Of a stretch of DNA of 39,323 nt, positions 8,220 to 16,561 are shown piece after piece. The DNA lies in contig JAQGJU010000026.1 in NCBI GenBank assembly GCA_028290465.1, positions 1-39,323 on the forward strand. Reading direction: 5' to 3'. The position numbers and the translations under genes were made by a program. Origin of the DNA: Xanthobacteraceae bacterium (GTDB lineage: Bacteria; Pseudomonadota; Alphaproteobacteria; Rhizobiales; Xanthobacteraceae). Below the pieces are notes generated by a model, which saw only the letters and a program-made list of their open reading frames with translations, had not been told where the DNA came from and searched no databases. How positions within the stretch are numbered: position 1 is the first letter of the stretch; every line of letters starts with the position of its first letter.

Positions 8220-10586
8220 TCAGGCGATTTTGCGGAGCGCGCGCAGCACCCGCTCGGGCGACATCGGCAACTGGGTCAGATGCGCGTCGAACGGCGCCAG
8301 CGCATCATTGACGGCATTGATCACGGCGGCGGACGCGCCGGCGGTGCCGGCCTCGCCGACGCCTTTCGCGCCGAGTTCCGAACCCGACAGCGGTACGCTG
8401 ACATGGCCGATATCGATATCCGGCATCTCGAATGCCATCGGAACCAGATAGTCCGCCATGGTGCCCGTGGTCAGTTCGCCGTCGGTCCCATAGTTGATCT
8501 CCTCGTACAGCGCCGCACCGAGGCCTTGCACGACGCCGCCGCGGATCTGCTCCTCGACCAGCATCGGATTGATCATGGTGCCGCCGTCGTGCACCACGAA
8601 GTGACGCAGCAGGCGGATGAAGCCGGTGTCCGGGTCGACCTCGACCAACGACCCCTGGATGCCGTTGGTCGCGACGAATGTGCGGCCGTGCGGCACGTAA
8701 TGGCGCACGACGGACAATTCCGGCTGCATGCCGGCGGGCAATAAATCCTGACGGAAATAGCCGATGCGCGCCACCTCGGCGAGTGTCATGCGAATACGGC
8801 GATCGCCTGCATTGACCACAGCACCCTGTTCGATCGCCAATTCGTCGGGGCGCGCCTGAAGAACGCACCCGGCGACCGCCAGGATGTTCTCGCGCAACGC
8901 GCGGCCGGCCCGCACCGCAGCCTCACCGCCCATCGAAGCGCCGCGCGATGCCCAGGCGCCTCCGCCATACGGCGACACTTCGGTATCGCCGCTGAACACC
9001 GCAACATCGTCGAACGGCACTCCGACCATATCGGCGACGATCTGGCCGATCGCGGTGTCGACGCCCTGGCCCTGGTCGGTGACGCTGGAAAAGCAGCGGA
9101 TTTTGCCGGACGGCTCAAGCTTGACCATGCAGCCGTCCTGCGCGCTGACCCGCACCTCTCCTTTGCCGTAATAATCGGGACCGGTGCCGGTCAGTTCGAC
9201 GAAGCTGGCCAGTCCGATCCCGAGATAGACGCCCTTGCGGCGGCTCTCGTCCTGTTCCCGGCGCAGGCGCGGCAAATCCATCAAGGCCACGATCTTGTCC
9301 AGACAGGCGTGCAGCGACAACTGCTCGAACACGAAACCGCCATGCGAAGCATGCGGATAGCCGGCCTCGGCGATATAGTTGCGGCGGCGGATTTCGACCG
9401 GGTCGATACCGAGCTTGCGCGCCGCGTCGTCGATCAGCGTCTCGGCGACCGCGATGGCGATCGGATGGCCGACAGATCGATAGTGACCGACCATGTTCTT
9501 GTTCTGCAGCACCATGCGCATGCGGGCCCGATAGGCCGCAAGATCATACGCCGCACCTGTGATACGCAGGACGTGGCTGCCTTCGCCAATGCTGGAGCGT
9601 GGATATTGCGAATAGGCGCCGATGCCGAACCAGTCGTCGACATCCAGTCCGAGCAGGCGGCCGTCGGCGCTCACGGCGAGCCGCGCCTTGACGCGATGTT
9701 CGCGGGCATGAATGTCCGACGTGAACGATTCCAGGCGGTCGGCGACGAATTTCACCGGCCGCCGCAGTAACCGACTGAGAATGCATACCGCGAGTTCATC
9801 GCCGTAAAGCTGCTGCTTGATGCCGAACGCGCCGCCGACATCCGGGCAGACCACCCGCACCTTGTTGTCAGCAAGGCCCAGCAGGCGAGCAAAAATGTCT
9901 TGCTGCTGGGCTGGGCACTGGTGCGACTCATAGACCGTCAGCGTCTCGTCGCTGGCCCGGTAGTCCGCCAGGATCGATCGGGTCTCCAGGCACACGCCGG
10001 TGTGCCGTCCGAAGGTGAAGTCGCCCTCAACGATGATCGCCGCCGCCGTCAAGGTCGCGTCGATGTCGCCGTGTGCCACCGTCCCGTCATAGGCGACGTT
10101 GGTGCCCAACGCGGCGTGAATGACCGGCGCGTCCGGCGCGGCCCCGGCACGCGGATCGACCACGGACGCCAGCGGCTCCCAGTCCACCGCAATGAGTTCG
10201 ACCGCATCCTCGGCTTGCGCCCGGCTGACCGCCACCACGACCGCGACCGGCTCGCCCTGCCAGCGCGCCACATCGACGGCCATCGGCACCTGGTCCGGCA
10301 CGCGCATGCCGGAGAATAATTGATGCAAGCCGGCGTATGGCTTGCACTGCGCCGCGATCTCCGCGCCCGTCACCACGCGCACGACGCCCGGCGCCTGCGC
10401 GGCAGCGGCGACATCGATCGAGCGGATGCGCGCGTGCGGGTGCGGGCTCCGCAGGAAGGCGGCGTGCACCATGCGAGGCAGGCTAATGTCATCGGTAAAA
10501 CGCCCCTGCCCGGCCAGCAGCCGGTCGGCGCGCGGCCGGGGCACGCTGCGCCCGATGGCGGCGCCGGAATCGCGAGCCTCGCTCAT
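8220..10586 (-). CDS. Molybdenum hydroxylase large subunit (xanthine dehydrogenase/CoxL family)
   Basis: The 788-residue protein is the molybdopterin-binding subunit of a heterotrimeric hydroxylase. It begins with the typical GRSVPRPRADRLLAGQGRFT and contains PDVGGAFGIKQQLYGDE (Mo-cofactor Q-loop) and the conserved catalytic-Glu segment GAKGVGEAGTAG near residue 740. The active-site loop reads VGHYRSVGHP, which is neither the AYxCSFR of form I CO dehydrogenase nor the AYRGAGR of the commonest form II relatives. It is therefore unlikely to be a CO dehydrogenase and more likely hydroxylates an N-heterocycle or aldehyde. It overlaps the 2Fe-2S subunit gene by ATGA, giving the usual medium-small-large order in the direction of transcription. 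Confidence 0.92.
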   Translation of the reverse strand: MSEARDSGAAIGRSVPRPRADRLLAGQGRFTDDISLPRMVHAAFLRSPHPHARIRSIDVAAAAQAPGVVRVVTGAEIAAQCKPYAGLHQLFSGMRVPDQVPMAVDVARWQGEPVAVVVAVSRAQAEDAVELIAVDWEPLASVVDPRAGAAPDAPVIHAALGTNVAYDGTVAHGDIDATLTAAAIIVEGDFTFGRHTGVCLETRSILADYRASDETLTVYESHQCPAQQQDIFARLLGLADNKVRVVCPDVGGAFGIKQQLYGDELAVCILSRLLRRPVKFVADRLESFTSDIHAREHRVKARLAVSADGRLLGLDVDDWFGIGAYSQYPRSSIGEGSHVLRITGAAYDLAAYRARMRMVLQNKNMVGHYRSVGHPIAIAVAETLIDDAARKLGIDPVEIRRRNYIAEAGYPHASHGGFVFEQLSLHACLDKIVALMDLPRLRREQDESRRKGVYLGIGLASFVELTGTGPDYYGKGEVRVSAQDGCMVKLEPSGKIRCFSSVTDQGQGVDTAIGQIVADMVGVPFDDVAVFSGDTEVSPYGGGAWASRGASMGGEAAVRAGRALRENILAVAGCVLQARPDELAIEQGAVVNAGDRRIRMTLAEVARIGYFRQDLLPAGMQPELSVVRHYVPHGRTFVATNGIQGSLVEVDPDTGFIRLLRHFVVHDGGTMINPMLVEEQIRGGVVQGLGAALYEEINYGTDGELTTGTMADYLVPMAFEMPDIDIGHVSVPLSGSELGAKGVGEAGTAGASAAVINAVNDALAPFDAHLTQLPMSPERVLRALRKIA

Positions 10587-11062
10587 GGCGTGCTCCCACG
10601 ACTGGCGGCGGCCATCACCGCATCGACGATTGCCTGGTAGCCGGTGCAGCGACAGACATTGCCGGACAGGTGCTCACGCACGTCCTCGCGGGTGAGAACG
10701 CGGCCTTGCCGGATCAATTCGTTGGCGGTGAGCAAAATACCGGGCGTGCAGAAGCCGCATTGCAGGGCATTGCGATTTCGAAACTCGTCCTGCAGCCCGT
10801 TGATTTCGCCGGAGTCGGATACGCCCTCGATGGTTTCGACCGCCGCGCCGTCCGCCTGCACAGCCAGCATCAGGCAGCCGCGCACGATCCGGCCGTCCAG
10901 CCGAACGGTGCAAGCGCCACAGACGCCATGTTCGCAGCCGACATGGGTGCCGGTCAGGCCGAGATCGCCGCGCAGGAAATCGACCAAGCTAAGACGCACC
11001 GGAACTGGGCGCGAAACAGGCTCGCCGTTAACGGTCAACGTGACGTGGCGCATTTCATCCAT
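10583..11062 (-). CDS. Molybdenum hydroxylase small subunit, two [2Fe-2S] clusters
   Basis: The 159-residue protein carries electrons from the molybdenum centre to the FAD subunit. The N-terminal ferredoxin-like cluster motif is GCEHGVCGACTVRLDG with a further Cys in RGCL. The C-terminal helical cluster motif is CGFCTPG followed by NVCRCTGYQ. All eight cysteines are present, so both clusters should form. It starts three bases after the FAD-subunit stop and overlaps the large-subunit start by four bases, so all three should be translated together. Two ATGs (11062, 11053) are possible starts; I use the first. Confidence 0.95.
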   Translation of the reverse strand: MDEMRHVTLTVNGEPVSRPVPVRLSLVDFLRGDLGLTGTHVGCEHGVCGACTVRLDGRIVRGCLMLAVQADGAAVETIEGVSDSGEINGLQDEFRNRNALQCGFCTPGILLTANELIRQGRVLTREDVREHLSGNVCRCTGYQAIVDAVMAAASRGSTP

Positions 11063-11065
11063 GTT

Positions 11066-11929
11066 TCAGTCCAGGTCCGCCGTGAAAGGCGTGATGATGC
11101 GGCCGAACAGCACGCGTGCGAGATGATGCCGCATTTCGGCGGTGGCCAGACTATCGGCGAACTCCGGCAATTCCGCTGCGAGCGCTGCGCTCGCCGTCGC
11201 CGCAGCTTCGGCAAAAGGCGGCGGACCGCAGAGCGTCCGTTCGGCTGCCTGGACACGTATCGGACGATCGCCGACGCCGAAAAACACCAGCCGGCAATCC
11301 GCGACGCGCCGCTGCTTCACAAGAAACCGCGCGGCGCTGCCGACAATCGCGTAGTCGCCCTGTCGCCGCGCGAACTCCATGAAGCCATGCCGCCATCCCG
11401 GCTGACCGATCGGAAACTCGACCGCGACCAGGAGTTCGTCGGGTTCGAGCGCTGTTTCGAAAATGCCCCTGAAAAACTGTTCGGCCGCAAGCTTGCGCGG
11501 GCCTTTGGCACTTTCAATCACCATGACGGCGTCCAACGCGATGCAGCAGGCCGGCATCTCCGAGGCCGGGTCGGCCATCGCCAAATTCCCGCCGAAGGTG
11601 CCGCGGTTGCGAATCGCGGCGTGCGCGACATGCCGCATCGCCTCGGCGATCAGGGGAAGGTGACGGGCGATTTCCGCCGACTCCGCGACCTGGTAGTGGC
11701 GGGTCATGGCGCCCACCGTCAAAACATCGCCGGCGACCGAAATTCCGGCGAGATTGTCAATGGCGTTGATGTCGACCAGCACCGCCGGCGACGCCAAACG
11801 CATGTTGAGGATCGGCATCAGGCTCTGTCCGCCGGCCAGCACGCGCGCCTCGTCGCCATGCTGCGCCAGAAGCGCGAAGGCTTCCGCGCGCGAGCTTGGC
11901 CGTTCATAGTGGAATGCGGGGGCTTTCAT
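11066..11929 (-). CDS. Molybdenum hydroxylase medium subunit, FAD-binding
   Basis: The 287-residue subunit binds FAD and passes electrons to the external acceptor. It begins MKAPAFHYERPSSRAEAFAL. The FAD motifs are AGGQSLMPILNMRL (about residues 31-44) and GTFGGNLAMADPASEMPA (about 109-126), both in standard form. The ATG at 11929 is chosen over 11956, since MKAPAFHY is the family's usual beginning. It follows the amidohydrolase by 33 bases and precedes the small subunit by three. The next gene upstream in the operon is a hydrolase, which suggests hydroxylation and ring opening of the same compound. Confidence 0.93.
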   Translation of the reverse strand: MKAPAFHYERPSSRAEAFALLAQHGDEARVLAGGQSLMPILNMRLASPAVLVDINAIDNLAGISVAGDVLTVGAMTRHYQVAESAEIARHLPLIAEAMRHVAHAAIRNRGTFGGNLAMADPASEMPACCIALDAVMVIESAKGPRKLAAEQFFRGIFETALEPDELLVAVEFPIGQPGWRHGFMEFARRQGDYAIVGSAARFLVKQRRVADCRLVFFGVGDRPIRVQAAERTLCGPPPFAEAAATASAALAAELPEFADSLATAEMRHHLARVLFGRIITPFTADLD

Positions 11930-11962
11930 GGACCGGCGAACGCTCGGGCGGCGCACATGCGG

Positions 11963-13525
11963 TCAACCGCCGACGTAGCGGTTGAGGCCGATATCGGTCG
12001 CCCAGGTCCGGCGATGCGCTTCCATCAGATACGGCATCATGGCCGCGTTGCGCGCCACCACCGCGTCGATGTCCTTGCGCAGCACCTTCATCAGTTCGGC
12101 CACTTCCTCGCGCAACGCACGCTCGTCGATCGTGGTGATCTTGCGGTCGCGCACCACCACACGACCGTCGACGATGACGGTCTCGACGCCGCGCCCGGCC
12201 TCGGTGAACACGACCTGACGGGCAGCGCTGTTGAGCGGAACGAAGGACGGATCGGTCAGATCGATGATCGAAAGATCCGCCGCCATGCCGGGCTTCAGCG
12301 CACCGAGCTTGCCGTCCATGCCGGCGGTGCGGGCGCCGGCCAGCGTCGCCGCGCGCATCGCATCCGACGCCGTGGGCGGGCCGGGTTCCGGGTCGGTGAT
12401 GGCGGCGAGCGATGCAAACATCTTCATCGACTGGAACATGTTCTGCGCGTCGCTGCAGCTGCAATTGTCGCAGCCCAGCCCGACATTGACCTGCTCGGCG
12501 ACATAGTTCCGGATCGGCGCGACGCCGCTGCGGGTCTTCAGATTGCCTACCGGATTGAGCACCACATTGGTGCCGGCCCCGGCGATCTGCGAGATCTCCC
12601 GCGGCGTCATCCAGACGCTGTGGGCGAGGCTGGTGCGCGGCGTCAGCAGGCCGACTCTGTCGAGATAGTTGATCAGCGATCCGCCATCCTTGGCATGGCT
12701 CTGCCGGGCGATCAGCGTCATCGCCTTGGATTCGTAGATGTGGGTGTAGACGGGGATTTTCTCGGTCTCGGCGATATCGGCCAGGGCTTCGAGCAGCTTG
12801 ACGCTGCACCGCTCCGGGCTCGACGGACCGAGCGCCCAGGTAAGGCGCGGGTGGCGGTCGCGATGCTTCGTGACCAGGCCGCTGACCAGCGTCGGCAGGT
12901 CGATGCCGGCAAACGGCTCAACGGCGCCCGACAGCTTAGCCTGTTGTTCGGCCGGCACGATCTCGTCCCAAAACGGGATCGACTTGAGCCCGGGCACGTC
13001 AGCGATCTGCAGCGCGAATACGCAGCGAATGCCGACGTCCTCATAGGCCTGCAGCATCGCGTCGAGATGCTCTTCGTCGAACGGATAAATGGTCGCGAGA
13101 TCCTGCACCGTGGTGATGCCGGAGCGCAGGCACTCGATCGCGCCCAACAGGGTACGCGCCCGGATTTCGGCGGTGCTGCGCTTCGGGTAGGCCGGCGGCA
13201 GCGCGCTCAGTAACCAGAGTTCGAGCGGAATGGTCTCGAACACGCCTTTCAACAGCACGTCGTGGGAATGGTAATGCGCGTTGACGAAGCCGGGGATCAC
13301 CAGCTTTTCCGTGGCGTCGATGGTTTCATCGACCGGACGGCCGCGAAGTTCGGCCACCGTGTCCTTGCGCTCGATCGCTTCTGCTATTCCGGAACGCACG
13401 GCCGCGATGGTGCCGTCAACGATCAGGATGTCGGCTACCGGCGGCAGGTCGACATTGCCGTCATGGTCGTAGACCCGCCCGTTCCTGATCAGCAGGATGC
13501 CTTGAGATGAACTGCTTGACGGCAT
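11963..13525 (-). CDS. ATZ/TRZ-type amidohydrolase (deaminase/cyclic amide hydrolase)
   Basis: The 520-residue protein belongs to the subtype III amidohydrolases that include cytosine/guanine deaminases and chlorohydrolases. The metal ligands are visible: NAHYHSHD (His84, His86), THIYESK (His262), LAHSVWM (His302) and GLGCDNCSCSDAQNMF (Asp353). The N-terminal (GRVYDHDG) and C-terminal beta parts of the composite domain are both present. A C-terminal extension of about 50 residues (VLRKDIDAVVARNAAMM) is longer than in many relatives. The ATG at 13525 is preferred to 13549 because MPSSSSSQGI leads straight into the family beta strand. It lies 61 bases after the M24 gene and 33 before the FAD subunit gene, in the same operon. 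The substrate is unknown. Confidence 0.88.
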   Translation of the reverse strand: MPSSSSSQGILLIRNGRVYDHDGNVDLPPVADILIVDGTIAAVRSGIAEAIERKDTVAELRGRPVDETIDATEKLVIPGFVNAHYHSHDVLLKGVFETIPLELWLLSALPPAYPKRSTAEIRARTLLGAIECLRSGITTVQDLATIYPFDEEHLDAMLQAYEDVGIRCVFALQIADVPGLKSIPFWDEIVPAEQQAKLSGAVEPFAGIDLPTLVSGLVTKHRDRHPRLTWALGPSSPERCSVKLLEALADIAETEKIPVYTHIYESKAMTLIARQSHAKDGGSLINYLDRVGLLTPRTSLAHSVWMTPREISQIAGAGTNVVLNPVGNLKTRSGVAPIRNYVAEQVNVGLGCDNCSCSDAQNMFQSMKMFASLAAITDPEPGPPTASDAMRAATLAGARTAGMDGKLGALKPGMAADLSIIDLTDPSFVPLNSAARQVVFTEAGRGVETVIVDGRVVVRDRKITTIDERALREEVAELMKVLRKDIDAVVARNAAMMPYLMEAHRRTWATDIGLNRYVGG

Positions 13526-13586
13526 GTCGCGCTCCAAATGAGAAAGCAATGCAAGGTCGGGGCCTCGGAATAATATCGGGCGGCGG

Positions 13587-14753
13587 CTATTTCACGACGA
13601 ACAGTTTCTGCTCGACGTCGGTCAGGATTTCGTGGCCGGTCTCGGTGATCAGCACCGTTTCGCTCAGGCCGACGCCGTATTCTTGATATTCAAACACTGC
13701 CGGCAGGAAGTGGAACACCATGCCGGGTTCGAGCAACCGTTTCTCGCCGCCGCGCAGCATCATGCTGCGGGCCTCGCTCCAGTCCGGCGGCAGTGCGATG
13801 CCTATCGAATAGCCGGCCTTGTGGCGAAACTTATCGCCGTAGCCCGCGTCTGCAATGACCTTGCGCGCGGCATGGTCCACGTTCTCGGCCGGATTTCCAG
13901 GCTTCAGCTCCTTGAGCCCGGCGTCCAAAGAGCGCCGGCACAGATCGGTGAGGTCGTGGAACAGCTTCGGCGGCGTACCCACATAGCCGATGCGCAATGT
14001 CGCGGCATGATAGCGCTTGATGCTGGCGCCGACTTCGAAATAGACCGCCTCATCCTGGCGCACAGGATTCCCTTCCGCCATCGCGTGCGCCATCGTGTGG
14101 CGAACGCCGGAATTGATCAGTGGCGGCAGGCCCGGGAATTCGCTGTGCATGCGGAACAGACCGGAATAGGCGGCGGCCATCAGATCGTCTTCGGTGATGC
14201 CGGCGCGCAGCGCCTCCAGCGCGGTGCGCATGCCCTCTGACGCCGCCTTCCCGGCCTTGCGGCTATAGGCCTGTTCGGCCGGCGATTTGACCAGCCGGAT
14301 GGTGTCGACGATCATCGCGGAATCGGCCCATCGCGCATTCGGCAGACGCTGCTGCAGCTTCTCGAAGTCGTCGATGGTCAAGTACCAGGCGCTTTTATCG
14401 ACACCGATGGTGAGCCGGTCCCATTTTCGTTCCTTGATCGTCCGCACCGCGGCGTCGAGATACGGCTCGGTGTCGGGGTAGAGCATGGTGTCGGCATCGC
14501 CGATCCAGCTGCTGCCCTGCAGCGACGACTTCTCAATGAACCGCGTCAGTTGCACCGGTTCGCCGCCGCGCACGACGAACAACGCCATGAATGAATAGTA
14601 GCCGATGGTGCGGTAGCCGCTGAGGTAATAGATGTTTTCGAGATTGTTGATCATCAGCACGTCGAGGCCGCGGCGCTCCATCTCCCGCTCGACGCGCTCA
14701 AGGCGCGCTCGATACTCGGCGACGGGAAACGGCAGATCGATCGCTGGCATCAT
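13587..14753 (-). CDS. M24 family C-N hydrolase, creatinase/ectoine-hydrolase-like
   Basis: This 388-residue protein has a creatinase N-terminal domain (about residues 10-150) and a pita-bread M24 domain (about 160-385). Metal-dependent M24 peptidases carry two Asp ligands in LVDTG and SDITR-type segments. Here the same places read VYFEVGAS and YHAATLRIG, so the ligands are lost as in creatinase and ectoine hydrolase. The C-terminal stretch AGYSIGIALPPDWSEARSMM and FHFLPAVF also resembles DoeA-type ectoine hydrolases. It should therefore cleave a small cyclic or amidino C-N bond rather than a peptide. The ATG at 14753 (ATGATG) has AAAAGG upstream. It is the first gene of the leftward operon, and a perfect GntR-type palindrome lies 43 bases upstream. 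Confidence 0.82.
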   Translation of the reverse strand: MMPAIDLPFPVAEYRARLERVEREMERRGLDVLMINNLENIYYLSGYRTIGYYSFMALFVVRGGEPVQLTRFIEKSSLQGSSWIGDADTMLYPDTEPYLDAAVRTIKERKWDRLTIGVDKSAWYLTIDDFEKLQQRLPNARWADSAMIVDTIRLVKSPAEQAYSRKAGKAASEGMRTALEALRAGITEDDLMAAAYSGLFRMHSEFPGLPPLINSGVRHTMAHAMAEGNPVRQDEAVYFEVGASIKRYHAATLRIGYVGTPPKLFHDLTDLCRRSLDAGLKELKPGNPAENVDHAARKVIADAGYGDKFRHKAGYSIGIALPPDWSEARSMMLRGGEKRLLEPGMVFHFLPAVFEYQEYGVGLSETVLITETGHEILTDVEQKLFVVK

Positions 14754-14796
14754 CGTGGCGAGCCTTTTACATCCTCGCCGCGACGCGACGAAATTA

Positions 14797-14812
14797 TGGA
14801 TACAATTATCCA
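14797..14812. promoter_or_regulatory. Operator site 1: TGGATA-CAAT-TATCCA
   Basis: A perfect 6-bp inverted repeat with a four-base centre stands 43 bases ahead of the M24 start codon. The same 43-base distance separates site 3 from the thioesterase start. The minus strand continues TAATTT directly after it, a possible -10 element. The form suits a GntR/FadR-type regulator such as the one at 32705-33418. Confidence 0.7.
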
Positions 14813-14961
14813 ATGATCTAATCTGGTCTCAGAGGTCGACGCAAGAGGAGCTGTGTGCCGCCAAAAACGAACATTTGCAGCGTGAACTCGCGACGATCGG
14901 CGATGCTAGACAGCGAGCTAAGCGAGAAAACTTCGGTCAGAGCAGATGCGGGAACATGATG

Positions 14962-15000
14962 TGCAGCGCAACAATCCACTTGAATCTTTGTTGCGCTGCA
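14962..15000. repeat. 13-bp perfect inverted repeat in the divergent promoter region
   Basis: TGCAGCGCAACAA (14962-14974) and TTGTTGCGCTGCA (14988-15000) enclose 13 bases. It lies between operator sites 1 and 2 in the 515-base gap between the M24 and LIV operons. It could insulate the two promoters or be a second regulator's target. The remainder of 14754-15268 shows no gene. Confidence 0.55.
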
Positions 15001-15138
15001 AAGGTCTGCGTAATGGGGCACTGGCGAATGCCCGCCGTATGGGCAGTATCTTGCTCAATGCCGTTCATTTCGTCAGATGTCGGTGCATATTTGCGCGGTT
15101 GCTAACTGCATCCACATTGCATCGAGGCCATTGCAAAT

Positions 15139-15154
15139 TGGATATTATTATCCA
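15139..15154. promoter_or_regulatory. Operator site 2: TGGATA-TTAT-TATCCA
   Basis: This is a perfect match to site 1 in both half-sites, located 114 bases ahead of the LIV binding-protein start. An extra T precedes the left arm, as in site 3. Confidence 0.7.
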
Positions 15155-15268
15155 TGATGACCAAGTAGAGGTGCGGATCGCCGTGTCCCTGGGAGGGCGT
15201 CCCTGGATTTCGCATTCCGCAACGCAGTAGACGCGCCGCTTGTGCCGCGGCAACCGCATGGAGAACGC

Positions 15269-16462
15269 ATGACCAAAATGACACGCTTGCTGTTGGCGGC
15301 CACTCTCGGGGCAGCCTGGGTCGCACTCCAGCAACCGGCTCTGGCGCAGATCAAAATCGGCGCTCCGCTGCCGCTCACCGGGGCGCTGGCGCCCGAAGGC
15401 CTGAAACAGCGGGAGGGCTATGATCTTTGGGCTGAGGAGGTCAACAAGGCCGGCGGCATCAAGGTCGGCAACGCCCGCCAGAAGGTCGAGTTCGTCTACT
15501 ACGACTATCAATCCGGCACGCCGCGCGCGGTCCAGCTCACCGAAAAGCTGATTAGCGAAGACAAGGTGAACTTCATCTTCGCGCCGTTCGGTTCGGGCGC
15601 GACCAAAGCGACCAGCAACGTCTCCGAAAAATACAAGATCCCCAACATCAGTTCGACCGGCTCATCCGAGCAGGTCTACGATCAGGGGTTCAAATATCTG
15701 TTCGGTACGCTGAACAGCAACGCGGTCGTCTCGAAGGCGCTGATCGCCTACCTCAAAGGCGCCGCGCCGACGGTGAAGAAGGTCGCGATCTACAGCCGCA
15801 ACGATCTGTTCCCGCTGGCGCTCGCCACCAGCCTCGACGAAGCCGCCAAGGCCAACGGCTACACCATCGTGTATTTCGAGAAGTACCCGCTCAATGCCGC
15901 CGACCACTCGGCCGCGCTGAGCGATCTGCGCGCCAGGGGCGCCGACTGGATCTACGTTACCGGCTATACGGACGACCTGATCCGCATCCGCAAGCAGATG
16001 GTCGACCTGAAAGTCACGGCACCGGTCGTCACCATGCTGGCCGGACCGGCCTACCCCGACTTCGTGGATGGACTCGGCGACGTGGCGAACGGCGTCACCA
16101 GCGTCACTTGGTGGCACCCGGAATTGCGCTTCAAGAGCTCGGACATCTTCGCCAATACCGAGAACTACGTGAAACTGTTCCAGGCGAAGTACAACAAGCT
16201 GCCTGACTACGCGCAGGCCTCTTCGAGCGCCGCCGGCATCGTGTTGCAGATGGCCATCGAGAAGGCCGGCAGCATCGATCCGGAGAAGGTGCGCGACGTG
16301 TTGGCCTCGACCGAGTTCGACACCTTCTACGGCCCGATCAAGTTCGGGCCTACCGGCCAGAACGTCACCGCCGACAACCCGATCTTCCAGATTCAAGACA
16401 AGAAGATCGTGATCACGGCGCCGGAGGGCGTGAAACGCGGTACGCTGCAGTTGTTGAAGTGA
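15269..16462 (+). CDS. LIV-type ABC transporter substrate-binding protein
   Basis: The 397-residue periplasmic receptor starts with a Sec signal peptide (MTKMTRLLLAATLGAAWVAL, cleavage near ALA/Q). The mature part opens with IKIGAPLPLTGALAPEG, typical of the Leu/Ile/Val-binding (Peripla_BP_6) family. FAPFGSGATKATSNVSEKY and NISSTGSSEQVY are also family-like. Such receptors bind amino acids, amides, urea or aromatic acids, and the ligand is not evident. I use the ATG at 15269, preceded by GGAGAACGC, rather than the GTG at 15242. It heads the rightward operon, and the complete permease and ATPase genes follow after a hairpin. Operator site 2 upstream places it in the same putative regulon as the catabolic genes. 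Confidence 0.92.
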   Translation: MTKMTRLLLAATLGAAWVALQQPALAQIKIGAPLPLTGALAPEGLKQREGYDLWAEEVNKAGGIKVGNARQKVEFVYYDYQSGTPRAVQLTEKLISEDKVNFIFAPFGSGATKATSNVSEKYKIPNISSTGSSEQVYDQGFKYLFGTLNSNAVVSKALIAYLKGAAPTVKKVAIYSRNDLFPLALATSLDEAAKANGYTIVYFEKYPLNAADHSAALSDLRARGADWIYVTGYTDDLIRIRKQMVDLKVTAPVVTMLAGPAYPDFVDGLGDVANGVTSVTWWHPELRFKSSDIFANTENYVKLFQAKYNKLPDYAQASSSAAGIVLQMAIEKAGSIDPEKVRDVLASTEFDTFYGPIKFGPTGQNVTADNPIFQIQDKKIVITAPEGVKRGTLQLLK

Positions 16463-16503
16463 TTTGATCGCGGCGCGGAGGTTGCGCCGCGCCGGTCGAC
16501 CAT

Positions 16504-16529
16504 GGCGGAGCCCAGCGACGGGCTCCGCC
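16504..16529 (+). terminator. Strong hairpin between receptor and permease genes
   Basis: GGCGGAGCCC (16504-16513) pairs perfectly with GGGCTCCGCC (16520-16529) around six bases and is followed by TCGTTTCCTTCT. It probably acts as a partial terminator or 3'-end stabiliser so that the receptor is made in excess over the permease, a common arrangement in such operons. Confidence 0.6.
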
Positions 16530-16561
16530 CTCGTTTCCTTCTGTGGCTCAGCGTGCGGTTC

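Noticed and set aside
8220-11929. Aerobic CO dehydrogenase (coxMSL)
   Set aside because: The large subunit lacks the AYxCSFR motif needed for CO oxidation, and no cox accessory genes such as coxD/E/F are present.
10670-13213. 847-codon open frame on the plus strand
   Set aside because: It is antisense to three subunit/hydrolase genes with full motifs; its protein is a His/Arg/Asp-rich shadow of the GC-rich coding strand.
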